Source: Microbispora triticiradicis | GTDB taxonomy: Bacteria; Actinomycetota; Actinomycetes; Streptosporangiales; Streptosporangiaceae | Direction: 5' to 3' | DNA length: 34,792 nt | Assembly (NCBI GenBank): GCA_003260025.2 | Contig: QFZU02000116.1 | Coordinates: 1-34,792, forward strand | In this document: in pieces, positions 1 through 7,601 of the stretch | How the letters are laid out: the number at the start of each line of letters is the position of its first letter | Numbering within the stretch: position 1 is the stretch's first letter | Translations under genes and position numbers: made by a program | The notes under the pieces: model-generated | Told to the model about the DNA's origin: nothing | Seen by the model: only the letters and a program-made list of their open reading frames with translations | Database searches by the model: none

Positions 1-1
1 C

Positions 2-2005
2 GGCGCGCCCTCGCCGGGGGCCGGTGCGGCCACCGCGAGGCCCGGGGACCCGGCCGCCCCGCGGAGCGGCCAGGGGTCCGGGCAGCAGACCGGGCCGGGC
101 GGCACGTCCCCAGGAAGCGGGGAGGCGGAGCAGGTCCAGTGCGGGCGGTTCCGGCCGGAGATCTGCGCGATGTACCAGAAGGTGGCCGAGACCGGCAGGG
201 CCACCAAGGAGGCGGTCGACCTCCTCCGGCGGTCGAGCCCGATCTCCGTGCCCGGCCGGATCAAGGTGCCGACGCTTCTCGTGCAGGGCCAGCGCGACTC
301 GCTGTTCCCCCTCTCCCACGCCGACGCCAACGCCCGGGCCATCGCCGCGACCGGCGCTCCCGTGGAGGTGGCCTGGTTCAACGGCGGCCACGACGGCGGC
401 GACGGCGAGGCGGACTGGCTGTCCGACAAGACGGCAGGATGGTTCGACCGCTATCTCAAGCGGTCCGGCTCCCCCGCCGACGCCGCCTCGGCCGCGTTCA
501 CCGTGACCCGGGACGGCGGACGCGACCCGGGCACCCGCCGCCCGGTGCTCCTGCACGCGACCGCGGGCCGATATCCCGGCCTGGTGGGCGGGGAACGAAC
601 CACGATCGCCCTTCACGGTTCCGCCCAGCCGGTCGCCAACCCCGCGGGCGGGTCACCGGCGTCGATCTCGGCTGTGCCCGGCCTCGGCGGACTGCTCGGC
701 GGCGCCGGCGGAGGTGGCGGAGGCGGCGTGTCGGTCGCGCTGGACATGCCGGGCCAGGCGGCCGTCTTCGAGTCCGCCCCGCTGGCCCGGCCCACCCAGG
801 TCACCGGCAGCCCGGCCGTCCGGATCAGGGTCTACGGCACGGGCGAGGCCACGCTGTTCGCCAAGCTCTACGACGTCTCCGGGGGGTCGCTCCCGGTGCT
901 GCCGTCCGGCCTCGTCGCGCCGCTGCGGGTGACCGCGAGCGAGGCGGGCACACCGGTCACGGTGACACTCCCGGCCGTCGACAGGCGCTTCGACGCCGGG
1001 CACCGGATGCGGGTGGTGGTGTCGACCACCGACCTCGGCTACGCGACGCCCGCCGCCCCCGCCGTCTACCGGATCGGGCTGGAGTCCCCGGCGCTGGAGG
1101 TCCCGGGGTTCGCGGCGCTGCGGACGCCCGCCACCGGCCCCGCCTGGTGGACGTGGGCCATGCCGCTCGCGGCGATCCTGATCGCGGCCGTCCTCCTGCT
1201 GACCGGCCGGGCCGCGAGGCGCGACCCGGCCCCTACCGGCGACCGGGCGGCAGACGCCGGGCCGGCCGAGGTGCCCCTGGTGATCAGCGGGCTGGTCAAG
1301 CGTTACCGCAACGGCGAGAAGGCCGTCGACGGCCTGTCGTTCCGGGTCGAGAAGGGGCAGGTGCTCGGCCTGCTCGGGCCGAACGGCGCGGGCAAGACGA
1401 CCACCATGCGCATGCTGATGGGTCTCATCCATCCCGACGAGGGCGAGATTCGGATCTTCGGCACCCGCGTGGCGCCGGGGGCGCCCGTGCTGTCCCGGCT
1501 GGGGTCGTTCGTCGAGGGGCCGGGGTTCCTGCCGCACCTGTCCGGGCGGGCCAACCTGGAGCTGTACTGGCGGGCCACCGGCCGTCCGCCTCAGGACGCC
1601 CACCTGGAGGAGGCGCTGGAGATCGCCGGGCTCGGCGCGGCCCTGGACCGCGCGGTGCGCACCTACTCCCAGGGCATGCGGCAGCGCCTGGCCATCGCGC
1701 AGGCCATGCTCGGCCTCCCCGACCTGCTCGTGCTCGACGAGCCGACGAACGGCCTCGACCCGCCGCAGATCGCCGAGATGCGCCGGGTGCTCAAGGCGTA
1801 CGCCGAACGGGGGCGCACGGTCATCGTCTCCAGCCACCTGCTCGCGGAGGTCGAGCAGACCTGCACCCACGTGGTCGTCATGCATCGCGGACGGCTGGTG
1901 TCGGCCGGGCCGGTCGGCGACCTGCTCGGCACCGCCACCACCGCCAACGGCGCCGGCCCGCGCCTGGAGGACGTGTTCCTCGACCTGATCGGAGAGCGCC
2001 GTTGA
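2..2005 (+). CDS. S15/CocE-like hydrolase fused to ABC ATPase (5' partial)
   Basis: The frame is open from base 2, so the start lies outside the window. The visible order is: the end of an alpha/beta-hydrolase domain, with the acid in GQRD and the His in NGGHD; a Gly-rich linker; a beta-rich segment resembling the PepX C-terminal domain of S15/CocE enzymes; one transmembrane helix (about 1141-1203) followed by basic RAARR; then a complete ABC ATPase with Walker A GPNGAGKTT, signature YSQGMRQR, Walker B LLVLDEPTNGLDP and H-loop SSHLL. By the positive-inside rule the ATPase is cytoplasmic and the hydrolase outside. The next gene, an ABC-2 permease, overlaps by four bases, so the pair is probably an exporter with a tethered extracytoplasmic hydrolase. 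The substrate is unknown. The domain calls are sound; the topology is inferred. Confidence 0.87.
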   Translation, partial: GAPSPGAGAATARPGDPAAPRSGQGSGQQTGPGGTSPGSGEAEQVQCGRFRPEICAMYQKVAETGRATKEAVDLLRRSSPISVPGRIKVPTLLVQGQRDSLFPLSHADANARAIAATGAPVEVAWFNGGHDGGDGEADWLSDKTAGWFDRYLKRSGSPADAASAAFTVTRDGGRDPGTRRPVLLHATAGRYPGLVGGERTTIALHGSAQPVANPAGGSPASISAVPGLGGLLGGAGGGGGGGVSVALDMPGQAAVFESAPLARPTQVTGSPAVRIRVYGTGEATLFAKLYDVSGGSLPVLPSGLVAPLRVTASEAGTPVTVTLPAVDRRFDAGHRMRVVVSTTDLGYATPAAPAVYRIGLESPALEVPGFAALRTPATGPAWWTWAMPLAAILIAAVLLLTGRAARRDPAPTGDRAADAGPAEVPLVISGLVKRYRNGEKAVDGLSFRVEKGQVLGLLGPNGAGKTTTMRMLMGLIHPDEGEIRIFGTRVAPGAPVLSRLGSFVEGPGFLPHLSGRANLELYWRATGRPPQDAHLEEALEIAGLGAALDRAVRTYSQGMRQRLAIAQAMLGLPDLLVLDEPTNGLDPPQIAEMRRVLKAYAERGRTVIVSSHLLAEVEQTCTHVVVMHRGRLVSAGPVGDLLGTATTANGAGPRLEDVFLDLIGERR

Positions 2006-2973
2006 GCCCGATGGATCGACCGGCCCCGGACGTGGCCGGAGAAGCCCCCGCCGCCGGGCGGGCCGTCCGGCACGACGGGCCGGACGCACACGGGAGCGAC
2101 GCGGACGGCCGCACGCCCGGACAGGCGGCGGCCGCGCACGCGCCCGGATACGCGCCGGGACGCACGCTGCCGCTGCGGGTGGAGTTCGTCCGGCAGTTGC
2201 GCCGCCGCCGGACGATGGCGATGTTCGGCGTGCTGCTCGCCCTGCCCTGGGTGCTCGTGGTGGCGTTCCAGTTCGGCCCGGCCGGGCGGGGCCAGGGCAG
2301 CCTGCGGCTGTCGGACCTCGCCACGGCGGGCGGGCTCAACTTCGCGGCGTTCGCCCTGTCGGTGTCGGCCAGCTTCCTGCTGGTCGTCGCCGTGGCGCTC
2401 TTCTGCGGCGACACGGTGGCGAGCGAGGCGAGCTGGTCGTCGCTGCGCTACCTGCTGGCCGCCCCGGTCCCCCGCGACCGGCTGCTGCGCCAGAAGCTGG
2501 TGGTGGCGCTGGCGTACTCGGCCGCCGCGGTGACCGTGCTCCCGCTGATGGCCCTGCTCGCCGGCACGCTCGCCTTCGGGTGGAACGACACCACCGTGCC
2601 GGGGACGGGCGAGGTGATCCCCGCCGCCGACGTGCTGCCGAAGTTCGCCGTCGTGATCGGGTACGCCATGGTCAGTCAGCTGGTCGTCGCCTCGGTGGCC
2701 TTCCTGCTGTCGGTGACCACCGACTCCCCGCTCGGCGCGGTCGGCGGCGCGGTCGGCCTGGTGATCGTCAGCAGCATCCTCCAGGCGGTCGAGGCGTTGG
2801 GCTCGCTGCGCGAGTTCCTGCCCACGTTCTGGAACGCCGCGTGGCTCGACGCCCTCGCGCCGGAGCCCGAGTACGGCGGCATGGTGAAGGGCGTGGCGAT
2901 CTCGGTGACCTATTCGGCGATCATCGTCGCCTTCGCCTTCCGCCGCTTCCGGCGCCGGGACGTCGTCTCCTGA
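2002..2973 (+). CDS. ABC-2 type transporter permease
   Basis: This is a membrane protein of about 323 residues with six predicted transmembrane helices, starting near RRRRTMAMFGVLLALPW and ending near VTYSAIIVAFAF with a basic tail. That matches the ABC-2 exporter permease fold. The first 50 or so residues are a charged Pro/Gly/Ala-rich cytoplasmic tail. I chose the TTG at 2002 because GGAGAG at 1991-1996 is well placed for it and it overlaps the TGA of the ATPase gene (TTGA), implying translational coupling; ATG at 2011 is the alternative and gives 320 residues. It should form the membrane channel driven by the upstream ATPase fusion. The stop codon is the first triplet of a tandem repeat. 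Confidence 0.87.
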   Translation: MSPMDRPAPDVAGEAPAAGRAVRHDGPDAHGSDADGRTPGQAAAAHAPGYAPGRTLPLRVEFVRQLRRRRTMAMFGVLLALPWVLVVAFQFGPAGRGQGSLRLSDLATAGGLNFAAFALSVSASFLLVVAVALFCGDTVASEASWSSLRYLLAAPVPRDRLLRQKLVVALAYSAAAVTVLPLMALLAGTLAFGWNDTTVPGTGEVIPAADVLPKFAVVIGYAMVSQLVVASVAFLLSVTTDSPLGAVGGAVGLVIVSSILQAVEALGSLREFLPTFWNAAWLDALAPEPEYGGMVKGVAISVTYSAIIVAFAFRRFRRRDVVS

Positions 2974-3024
2974 CCAGGCCGGGTTCCTTGACCGGGCCGG
3001 GTTCCCTGACCGGGCCGGTCTTTT
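2971..3024 (+). repeat. 18-bp tandem repeat starting at the stop codon
   Basis: Three 18-bp units start at 2971, 2989 and 3007, each beginning TGACC(A/G)GGCCGG. The first TGA is the permease stop codon. Because the period is six codons, the units give three stop codons in the same frame. Degenerate copies continue to about 3056. The third unit holds a short GACC/GGTC stem followed by TTTT and might act in termination. Confidence 0.8.
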
Positions 3025-3104
3025 GAACGAGGCGGTCCGCTGACCGGGCGCGGCGGGACCGGGGCGCGAGGGCCGCGCCGAATGCGCTTCCCCCGCACCG
3101 GGTG

Positions 3105-4970
3105 TCAGCCGCTGCTGACCGGGATGACGGCCGTCAGCGTGGTGCCCTGGCCGGCCGGGCTGGTGACCTCGATCGTGCCGCCGAGTGCCTGGACGCGGTC
3201 GAGGAGGCCGATGAGACCGGAACCCCCGCGCGGGTCCGCGCCGCCCTTCCCGTCGTCGCGGATCGCGACCCGCGCGGCTTCGCCCACCGCGTCGACCTCG
3301 ACGCACACCAGCGAGGCGTGCGCGTGCTTGGCGACGTTCGTCAGCGACTCGGAGACGATGTAGTAGACCGCCACCTCGACCCGCTCGGGAAGGCGCCCGT
3401 CGAGACGCACCCGCAGATCGACGGGAACCGACGATCGGCGGGCGAGCATCTTCAGGGCCGGCGCGAGGCCGCCCTTGGACAGGATCGCCGGGTGGATGCC
3501 GCGGGACAGCTCCCGCAGGTCCTCCAGCACCTGCGTCAGGCCCTCGGCCGTGCGGGAGAGCTGTTCCCTGAGCTTCGGCAGTTCGGGAGGCACGGCGGAC
3601 TCCGCCATCCGCAGTTGCAGTCCCAGGGAGACGAGGCGCTGCTGGGCACCGTCGTGCAGGTCGCGTTCGATGCGGTGCCGGGTCTCGTCCGAGGCCGCGA
3701 CCACGCGGGCGCGTGAGGCGGCGAGCTCGTCGCGGGCCTGGGCGTTGGAGACCGCGGTGGCGACGAGTTCGGTGAAGTCCCGGATGCGTTCCTCGATGCC
3801 CTCGGGCTGCGGATCAAGGCCGCGGAAGAAGGCGATCATCACGCCCCACAGGCGAGCCTCGACGACGATCGGGCTGGCGATCGCGGAGACGACCTTGTCG
3901 TCCCTGACCCAGGTGTCCAGCTCTCCCGCCGCGCCCTCGGCCGTCCCTTCGGCCGCGGCCATCCTGGCCGGCTGTCCCGTACGCAGGATCAGGGCGGACA
4001 GGCTGTCCCCCCGGAGCGGCCGGTGTGAGCCGATCGGCGGCCCCGGGCCGCCGTCCGAGGCGCTCCAGAAGCTCATCAGGGCGACCGTCCGGTCGGGCTC
4101 GTATCGCTCGACCGCCGTGTGGTCCGCGTTCACGATCAGACCCATCTCGCGGGCGACCGCGCCGAAGATCTCCGCCGGGCGGACGCCACGCGCGACCAGC
4201 GTCGCGACCCGGCGCAGGGCGGCCTGCTCGTCGGCGACCCTCTCGAGCTCGTCCCGGCTCGCGGCCAGTGCGTTCCCGATGGCCTCACGGTCACACGCCG
4301 CCGCCAGCACCGCCTCCAGTGAGGGCACCACGCGCTCCCGGAGGCGGCGCAGCACCGGCGCCGGCAGATCCGCGGGCGCGACGAGCGTGCCGAGCCGTAC
4401 GTCGTCGTCGCTCAGCGGCAGTGCGATCTTGTCCGGGTCCCCCGCGCCGGCCGCTCCGAGCTCCACGGCCAGGAACGGCAGGCCGAGGCCCTGCGCCAGA
4501 CGACGGGCCACGACCGGCAGCGCGGCGCGCAGGTGCTCGGCGCGCAGGAGGAGGCGGGCCGTGGCGGCCTCCAGATCGGCCTCGCCGCGGCGTTCCTCCG
4601 CCTCCATCAGCAGCGTCCGCATCAGCGCGGCGGCGGCGCTGACCAGTAGCCCGACGACCAGGAAGATCAGCAGCGGCATCCACGACCAGCCGCTGAAGAC
4701 GGTGACCGCGTGGCGGGGAACGACCAGGAAGTAGTCGTAGACGAAGCCGCTCGCCACGGCGGTGAGCATGCCGAGCGGCAGGCCCCACAGGTAGGAGACC
4801 ACGAGAACGCCGACCAGATAGACTACGTTCAGGGCGTTCGAGGGGGCCACCCGCTCCAGCAGGAAGGTCAGAAAAGTCTCCGCCGTCACGCATGCGACGC
4901 CGACGATGACGCCCACCAAGAGGGGCGGGCGCGTCACGCGGAGCAGCGACAACAGCATTCGCGCGCGCAT
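3105..4970 (-). CDS. DUF4118/GAF sensor histidine kinase (NarL type)
   Basis: A 621-residue sensor kinase. About four N-terminal transmembrane helices (residues 15-120) form a DUF4118/KdpD-like sensor module. A cytoplasmic linker and a GAF-like domain (about 255-400) follow. The HisKA_3 dimerisation domain carries ERDLHDGAQQRL with the phosphoacceptor His439. The HATPase_c domain (about 530-618) has SESLTNVAKHA as N-box and DDGKGGADPRGGSGLIGL as G-boxes. It should phosphorylate a NarL-type regulator, most likely the divergent gene starting at 5111. The ligand is unknown. No Shine-Dalgarno precedes the ATG; TAACGT lies six bases upstream, which suggests leaderless translation. Confidence 0.92.
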   Translation of the reverse strand: MRARMLLSLLRVTRPPLLVGVIVGVACVTAETFLTFLLERVAPSNALNVVYLVGVLVVSYLWGLPLGMLTAVASGFVYDYFLVVPRHAVTVFSGWSWMPLLIFLVVGLLVSAAAALMRTLLMEAEERRGEADLEAATARLLLRAEHLRAALPVVARRLAQGLGLPFLAVELGAAGAGDPDKIALPLSDDDVRLGTLVAPADLPAPVLRRLRERVVPSLEAVLAAACDREAIGNALAASRDELERVADEQAALRRVATLVARGVRPAEIFGAVAREMGLIVNADHTAVERYEPDRTVALMSFWSASDGGPGPPIGSHRPLRGDSLSALILRTGQPARMAAAEGTAEGAAGELDTWVRDDKVVSAIASPIVVEARLWGVMIAFFRGLDPQPEGIEERIRDFTELVATAVSNAQARDELAASRARVVAASDETRHRIERDLHDGAQQRLVSLGLQLRMAESAVPPELPKLREQLSRTAEGLTQVLEDLRELSRGIHPAILSKGGLAPALKMLARRSSVPVDLRVRLDGRLPERVEVAVYYIVSESLTNVAKHAHASLVCVEVDAVGEAARVAIRDDGKGGADPRGGSGLIGLLDRVQALGGTIEVTSPAGQGTTLTAVIPVSSG

Positions 4971-4976
4971 AAGCCC

Positions 4977-5005
4977 ACGTTACGCGGCTGTTCGCACCAC
5001 GTCGA
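4977..5005 (-). promoter_or_regulatory. Leaderless promoter candidate for the histidine kinase gene
   Basis: On the minus strand TCGACG (5005-5000), a 17-base spacer and TAACGT (4982-4977) are followed by six bases and then the ATG at 4970. This spacing puts the transcript start on or next to the start codon, as in actinobacterial leaderless genes. It is a prediction from spacing only. Confidence 0.45.
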
Positions 5006-5110
5006 CGCAGATCGGACGACCACGGCTGGCACGGCCGCCCCGATCGCCGGCGCGATCGAGGCACGACCCTCGATCCGGCGTGACCTGCGCACGCGGAAGG
5101 CGGCGGAGCG

Positions 5111-5770
5111 GTGGACGAGACCCCGAGCCGGGTGATCCTGGCGGACGACGACGTCCTGCTGCGGGAGGGGCTCGCGAGCCTGCTGGAGCGCGCGGGATTC
5201 GAAGTGGCGGGGCAGGCGGGGGACGCGTCCGAGTTGCTCGCCCTGGTCCGGGAGCACCACCCCGACCTCGCCGTCATCGACATCCGGATGCCCCCGGGAC
5301 ACACCACGGAGGGCGTCGAGGCGGCCAAGGTCATCCGCGCGGAACTTCCCGACGTGGGCATCCTGCTGCTGTCCGCGCACATCGAGGTCGACCAGGCGAT
5401 GGAGCTGCTCGCGGCGGGCCAGCGGGTCGGCTACCTGCTCAAGAGCCGGGTGACCGCGGTGTCCGACTTCGTCGAGACGCTCGAACGCATCGTCCACGGC
5501 GGCTCGGTCGTCGATCCCAGCCTCGTCGCCGAGCTGATCAACGCCCGCCGCCGGCACGATCCGCTGGAGGAGCTCACCCAGCGTGAGCGCGAGGTGCTCG
5601 CCCTGATGGCGGAGGGCCGCTCGAACGCGGGGATCGCGCACAAACTGTGGATCACCGAGGGCACCGTCGAGAAGCACGTCCGCAGCATCATGTCGAGGAT
5701 GCGGCTGCCGGAGACCGAGGACGACCACCGCCGCGTGCTCGCCGTACTCGCCTTCCTCGACGCCCGCTGA
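5111..5770 (+). CDS. NarL/LuxR-family response regulator
   Basis: A 219-residue regulator with an N-terminal receiver domain (acidic pocket D12-D13, phosphoacceptor D57 in LAVIDIRMP, S88, K111) and a C-terminal LuxR helix-turn-helix (from LTQREREVLALMAEGRSN, residue 155, to TVEKHVRSIMSRM). It starts at GTG, with GGAAGG (5095-5100) ten bases upstream and a closer GGAG at 5105. It is transcribed divergently from the histidine kinase across 140 bases, so the two probably form a two-component pair and may share control of their own promoters. The receiver fits the actinobacterial subgroup with PPGHTTEG after the phosphorylation site. Confidence 0.93.
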   Translation: MDETPSRVILADDDVLLREGLASLLERAGFEVAGQAGDASELLALVREHHPDLAVIDIRMPPGHTTEGVEAAKVIRAELPDVGILLLSAHIEVDQAMELLAAGQRVGYLLKSRVTAVSDFVETLERIVHGGSVVDPSLVAELINARRRHDPLEELTQREREVLALMAEGRSNAGIAHKLWITEGTVEKHVRSIMSRMRLPETEDDHRRVLAVLAFLDAR

Positions 5771-5841
5771 CGCCGTACGGCGGCGCCCGGACCCAGCACG
5801 GGAACATCGGCGGCGCCTCGGCCGGGACCGAAGCGGCCGCT

Positions 5842-6264
5842 TCAGGCGTCCGCTCTCCGCAGGATCTCGTCGATGGCCCGGCCCGACAGTCTCGGCTTGG
5901 ACAGGAAGGCGAGCGCCGGGCTGGACGCGATCATCTCGGCGAAGTCCTGCTCGTCGTACGTCGAGATCAGGATGACCCGGGGCGGGCGCTCCCCCGTCTC
6001 CGCGCAGAGCCGCGGCACCAGGTCGAAGCCGCTCTCCTCGCCCAGGTCGATGTCGACCAGCACGACATCCGGCTGGAGCTCCTGACAGTTCCGGAGAGCC
6101 TCGGCCGTGGTGGACGCCGCGCCCACGACGGAGATGCCGTCCGCCTCCAGCAACGGGCGGGCGGCGTCCTTGAAGTGATCGCTGTCGTCGACGATGAGAC
6201 ACCGCAGAGGCACAACACCAGGCTTACACCGGCTCGCGTCCGCGTCATTGCAGGTAGCTGGCAT
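5842..6264 (-). CDS. Stand-alone receiver-domain protein
   Basis: A 140-residue protein consisting of a receiver domain only: acidic pocket D26-D27 (LIVDDSD), phosphoacceptor D71 in VVLVDIDLGEESG, S/T at 101-103 and K123 in LSKP. It has no DNA-binding or other output domain. The true start may be the GTG at 6213, which would give 123 residues beginning VPLRCLIVDD and fits the family better than the longer Cys-containing N-terminus. It converges on the LuxR-type regulator, and with the kinase beyond forms a three-gene signalling group. It could be a phosphate sink, a CheY-like partner or a second target of the same kinase; the sequence does not decide. Confidence 0.85.
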   Translation of the reverse strand: MPATCNDADASRCKPGVVPLRCLIVDDSDHFKDAARPLLEADGISVVGAASTTAEALRNCQELQPDVVLVDIDLGEESGFDLVPRLCAETGERPPRVILISTYDEQDFAEMIASSPALAFLSKPRLSGRAIDEILRRADA

Positions 6265-6397
6265 CTTGGCATGCCGGTGGACACCCGTGCGAGATGGGGG
6301 CTGCCCGCGCAGACGCCGCGCTCTCCACGAGCGATCGTAGGGGGGTGAGCGAGCGACCGCGAAGCCGGCGAGGTCACGGGACAGGAAGAGGGCGGCG

Positions 6398-6559
6398 ATG
6401 CTGACCGACCGTCACGACGCGTGGGCCGACGGGATCGACGGCCGTGGCCCGATGCGGCCTTCCGGCGTCGGCACCGCACTCCTGCGCTCCCCGAGCCGGG
6501 CTACCCGGCCCGGGCCGGCGCCCCGCGAACCGTCCTCCTCATCTGAAGGATCGAGGTGA
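6398..6559 (+). CDS. Possible small protein, 53 residues, unknown function
   Basis: A short reading frame starting MLTDRHDAWADGIDGRG with a good ribosome binding site (AGGAAGAGG, six bases before ATG). It ends in TGA at 6557-6559, immediately before the DUF5999 gene, and its stop overlaps that gene's ribosome binding site GAGGTGA. Third positions are strongly G/C in the first 30 codons and less so in the Ser/Pro-rich tail. I recognise no family. It may be a real leading gene of the operon, a translational-coupling leader, or chance in high-GC DNA. Confidence 0.35.
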   Translation: MLTDRHDAWADGIDGRGPMRPSGVGTALLRSPSRATRPGPAPREPSSSSEGSR

Positions 6560-6564
6560 CACGC

Positions 6565-6768
6565 ATGTGCCCCACCTGCCCGCACACTCCGCCGTGTCCG
6601 CCCGCGTACGCGCACGACCACGAGGCGGCCCGACTGGTGGCGTTCCATCCCGAGCAGGGGTGGGGCCTGCTCTGCAACGGCGTCGTGGTGTTCGAGGACA
6701 CCGGCGAACTGCTGCCCGACGGCCGGAGCCTTCCCACGCACCGGGCCCGCTGCGCGCGGGCCGCGTGA
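6565..6768 (+). CDS. DUF5999 family protein
   Basis: A 67-residue protein beginning MCPTCPHTPPCPPAYAHD with a run of four Cys and His residues, then HPEQGWGLLCNGVVVFEDTG and ELLPDGR, the conserved core of the DUF5999 family common in Streptomyces and relatives. The Cys/His-rich start might bind metal, but no function is established. I chose the ATG at 6565 because GAGGTGA ends five bases before it and family members start with MC; a GTG at 6556 is in frame. Its TGA overlaps by one base the ATG of the next gene, an RsbW-like ATP-binding protein, so the two are probably translated together. Confidence 0.88.
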   Translation: MCPTCPHTPPCPPAYAHDHEAARLVAFHPEQGWGLLCNGVVVFEDTGELLPDGRSLPTHRARCARAA

Positions 6769-7244
6769 TGAGGGATATGGACATGATGTGCTCGCTCGTC
6801 CCGTTGAGCCGGCGGCCGGAAGACGACGTGCCGGCCGTCCATCGCTCCTGCTGGACCCTGCCCCTCGACGCGTCGTCCACGTGCCTGGCACGCCGGTTCG
6901 TCCGCGCCGCACTGCGCGACTGGTGCGGCGACGGAGACCGGGAGGCGGCGGAGGTGGCCGAACTCCTCGTCAGCGAGCTCGTCGCCAACGCCATGCGGCA
7001 CGGGCGGGGATCACCCCTCCTCACCCTCCTGCTGCTGCGGGACGACACCCTCCGGTGCGAGGTCGAGGACGAGGCCCGCGTCCCGGTCCGGGCACGCGGC
7101 ACGGCATCGCGCGACGACGCCGCCCAGCGCGAGGAGGAGGGCGGGCGGGGACTGCTGATCGTCGACACGCTGTCCCGCGCCTGGGGCGTGCTCCCCACCC
7201 GCAGGGGCAAGGCCGTCTGGTTCGAGCTCCCCATGAACGCCTAG
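6768..7244 (+). CDS. RsbW-like ATP-binding (HATPase) regulatory protein
   Basis: A 158-residue single HATPase_c domain of the anti-sigma/serine-kinase type. It has the N-box ELLVSELVANAMRHG, the Asp of VEDEARVPV and the glycine box GGRGLLIVDTLSRAWG, ending KAVWFELP. Actinomycetes carry many such proteins; known members bind sigma factors or anti-sigma antagonists and some phosphorylate them. No partner sigma factor is next to it. The start is the ATG overlapping the DUF5999 stop (TGATG); GTG at 6765 and ATG at 6777 or 6783 are alternatives. The 3' end overlaps the end of a convergent small gene by four bases. Confidence 0.87.
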   Translation: MRDMDMMCSLVPLSRRPEDDVPAVHRSCWTLPLDASSTCLARRFVRAALRDWCGDGDREAAEVAELLVSELVANAMRHGRGSPLLTLLLLRDDTLRCEVEDEARVPVRARGTASRDDAAQREEEGGRGLLIVDTLSRAWGVLPTRRGKAVWFELPMNA

Positions 7245-7402
7245 TCCCAGTGGGGCGGGCGCTCCTCCAGCAGGTGGGAGACGTCGGAGTCGGAGCGCCA
7301 CTCGCCCCACCCGAGGTCGGTGTCGTCGCTCGTCTGGTCTGGCAGCACCGGCAGCCCCTCGTCGAAGAGGTCCACCGGACGCATGTCATCCGGATGCCGC
7401 AT
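7241..7402 (-). CDS. Small acidic conserved-looking protein, 53 residues
   Basis: A short minus-strand gene starting MRHPDDMRPVDLFDEG and ending LLEERPPHWD. It has FDEGLPVLPDQTSDDTD and a GWGEW motif. The composition is acidic and Trp-containing, unlike random high-GC frames, and it resembles small hypothetical proteins found in other actinomycetes (from memory, not checked). Start is ATG 7402 with GGGA eight bases upstream; an in-frame GTG lies at 7408. The stop TAG overlaps the stop of the convergent RsbW-like gene. The function is unknown. Its persistence opposite the ATP-binding protein may hint at a link, but that is inference. Confidence 0.7.
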   Translation of the reverse strand: MRHPDDMRPVDLFDEGLPVLPDQTSDDTDLGWGEWRSDSDVSHLLEERPPHWD

Positions 7403-7601
7403 ACTCACGATCCCAATGCTATCGGCTCCTGCAGGGGCCCGTGGAGACGCCTGTCGCCCCCTGGGACTCCTTCCGGTGAGGGGAGAAACAACAGCCTCGC
7501 CGGCGTACCGGCCTCACGCCCGTACGACCGGACAGCCGGCGGCGGCGCGGGTACGATGCGGGAGCAGGGAGCACGCCGGACAAATCCCCCCGTGAGGCGG
7601 C

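Noticed and set aside
139..2001. Long plus-strand reading frame running into the permease from upstream
   Set aside because: It is the out-of-frame shadow of the hydrolase/ATPase fusion. Its Arg/Pro-rich translation has no domain until after 2002, where the permease starts.
5771..5782. CGCCGTACGGCG palindrome after the response regulator stop
   Set aside because: A 12-bp palindrome without a loop cannot form a normal hairpin. CGTACG-type palindromes are common in this genome.
7549..7557. GGGTAC/TACGAT before the STAND gene as a stress or -10 promoter
   Set aside because: No GNNT lies 14-16 bases upstream and no -35 element was found; the distance to the ATG is long, so the call is too weak.
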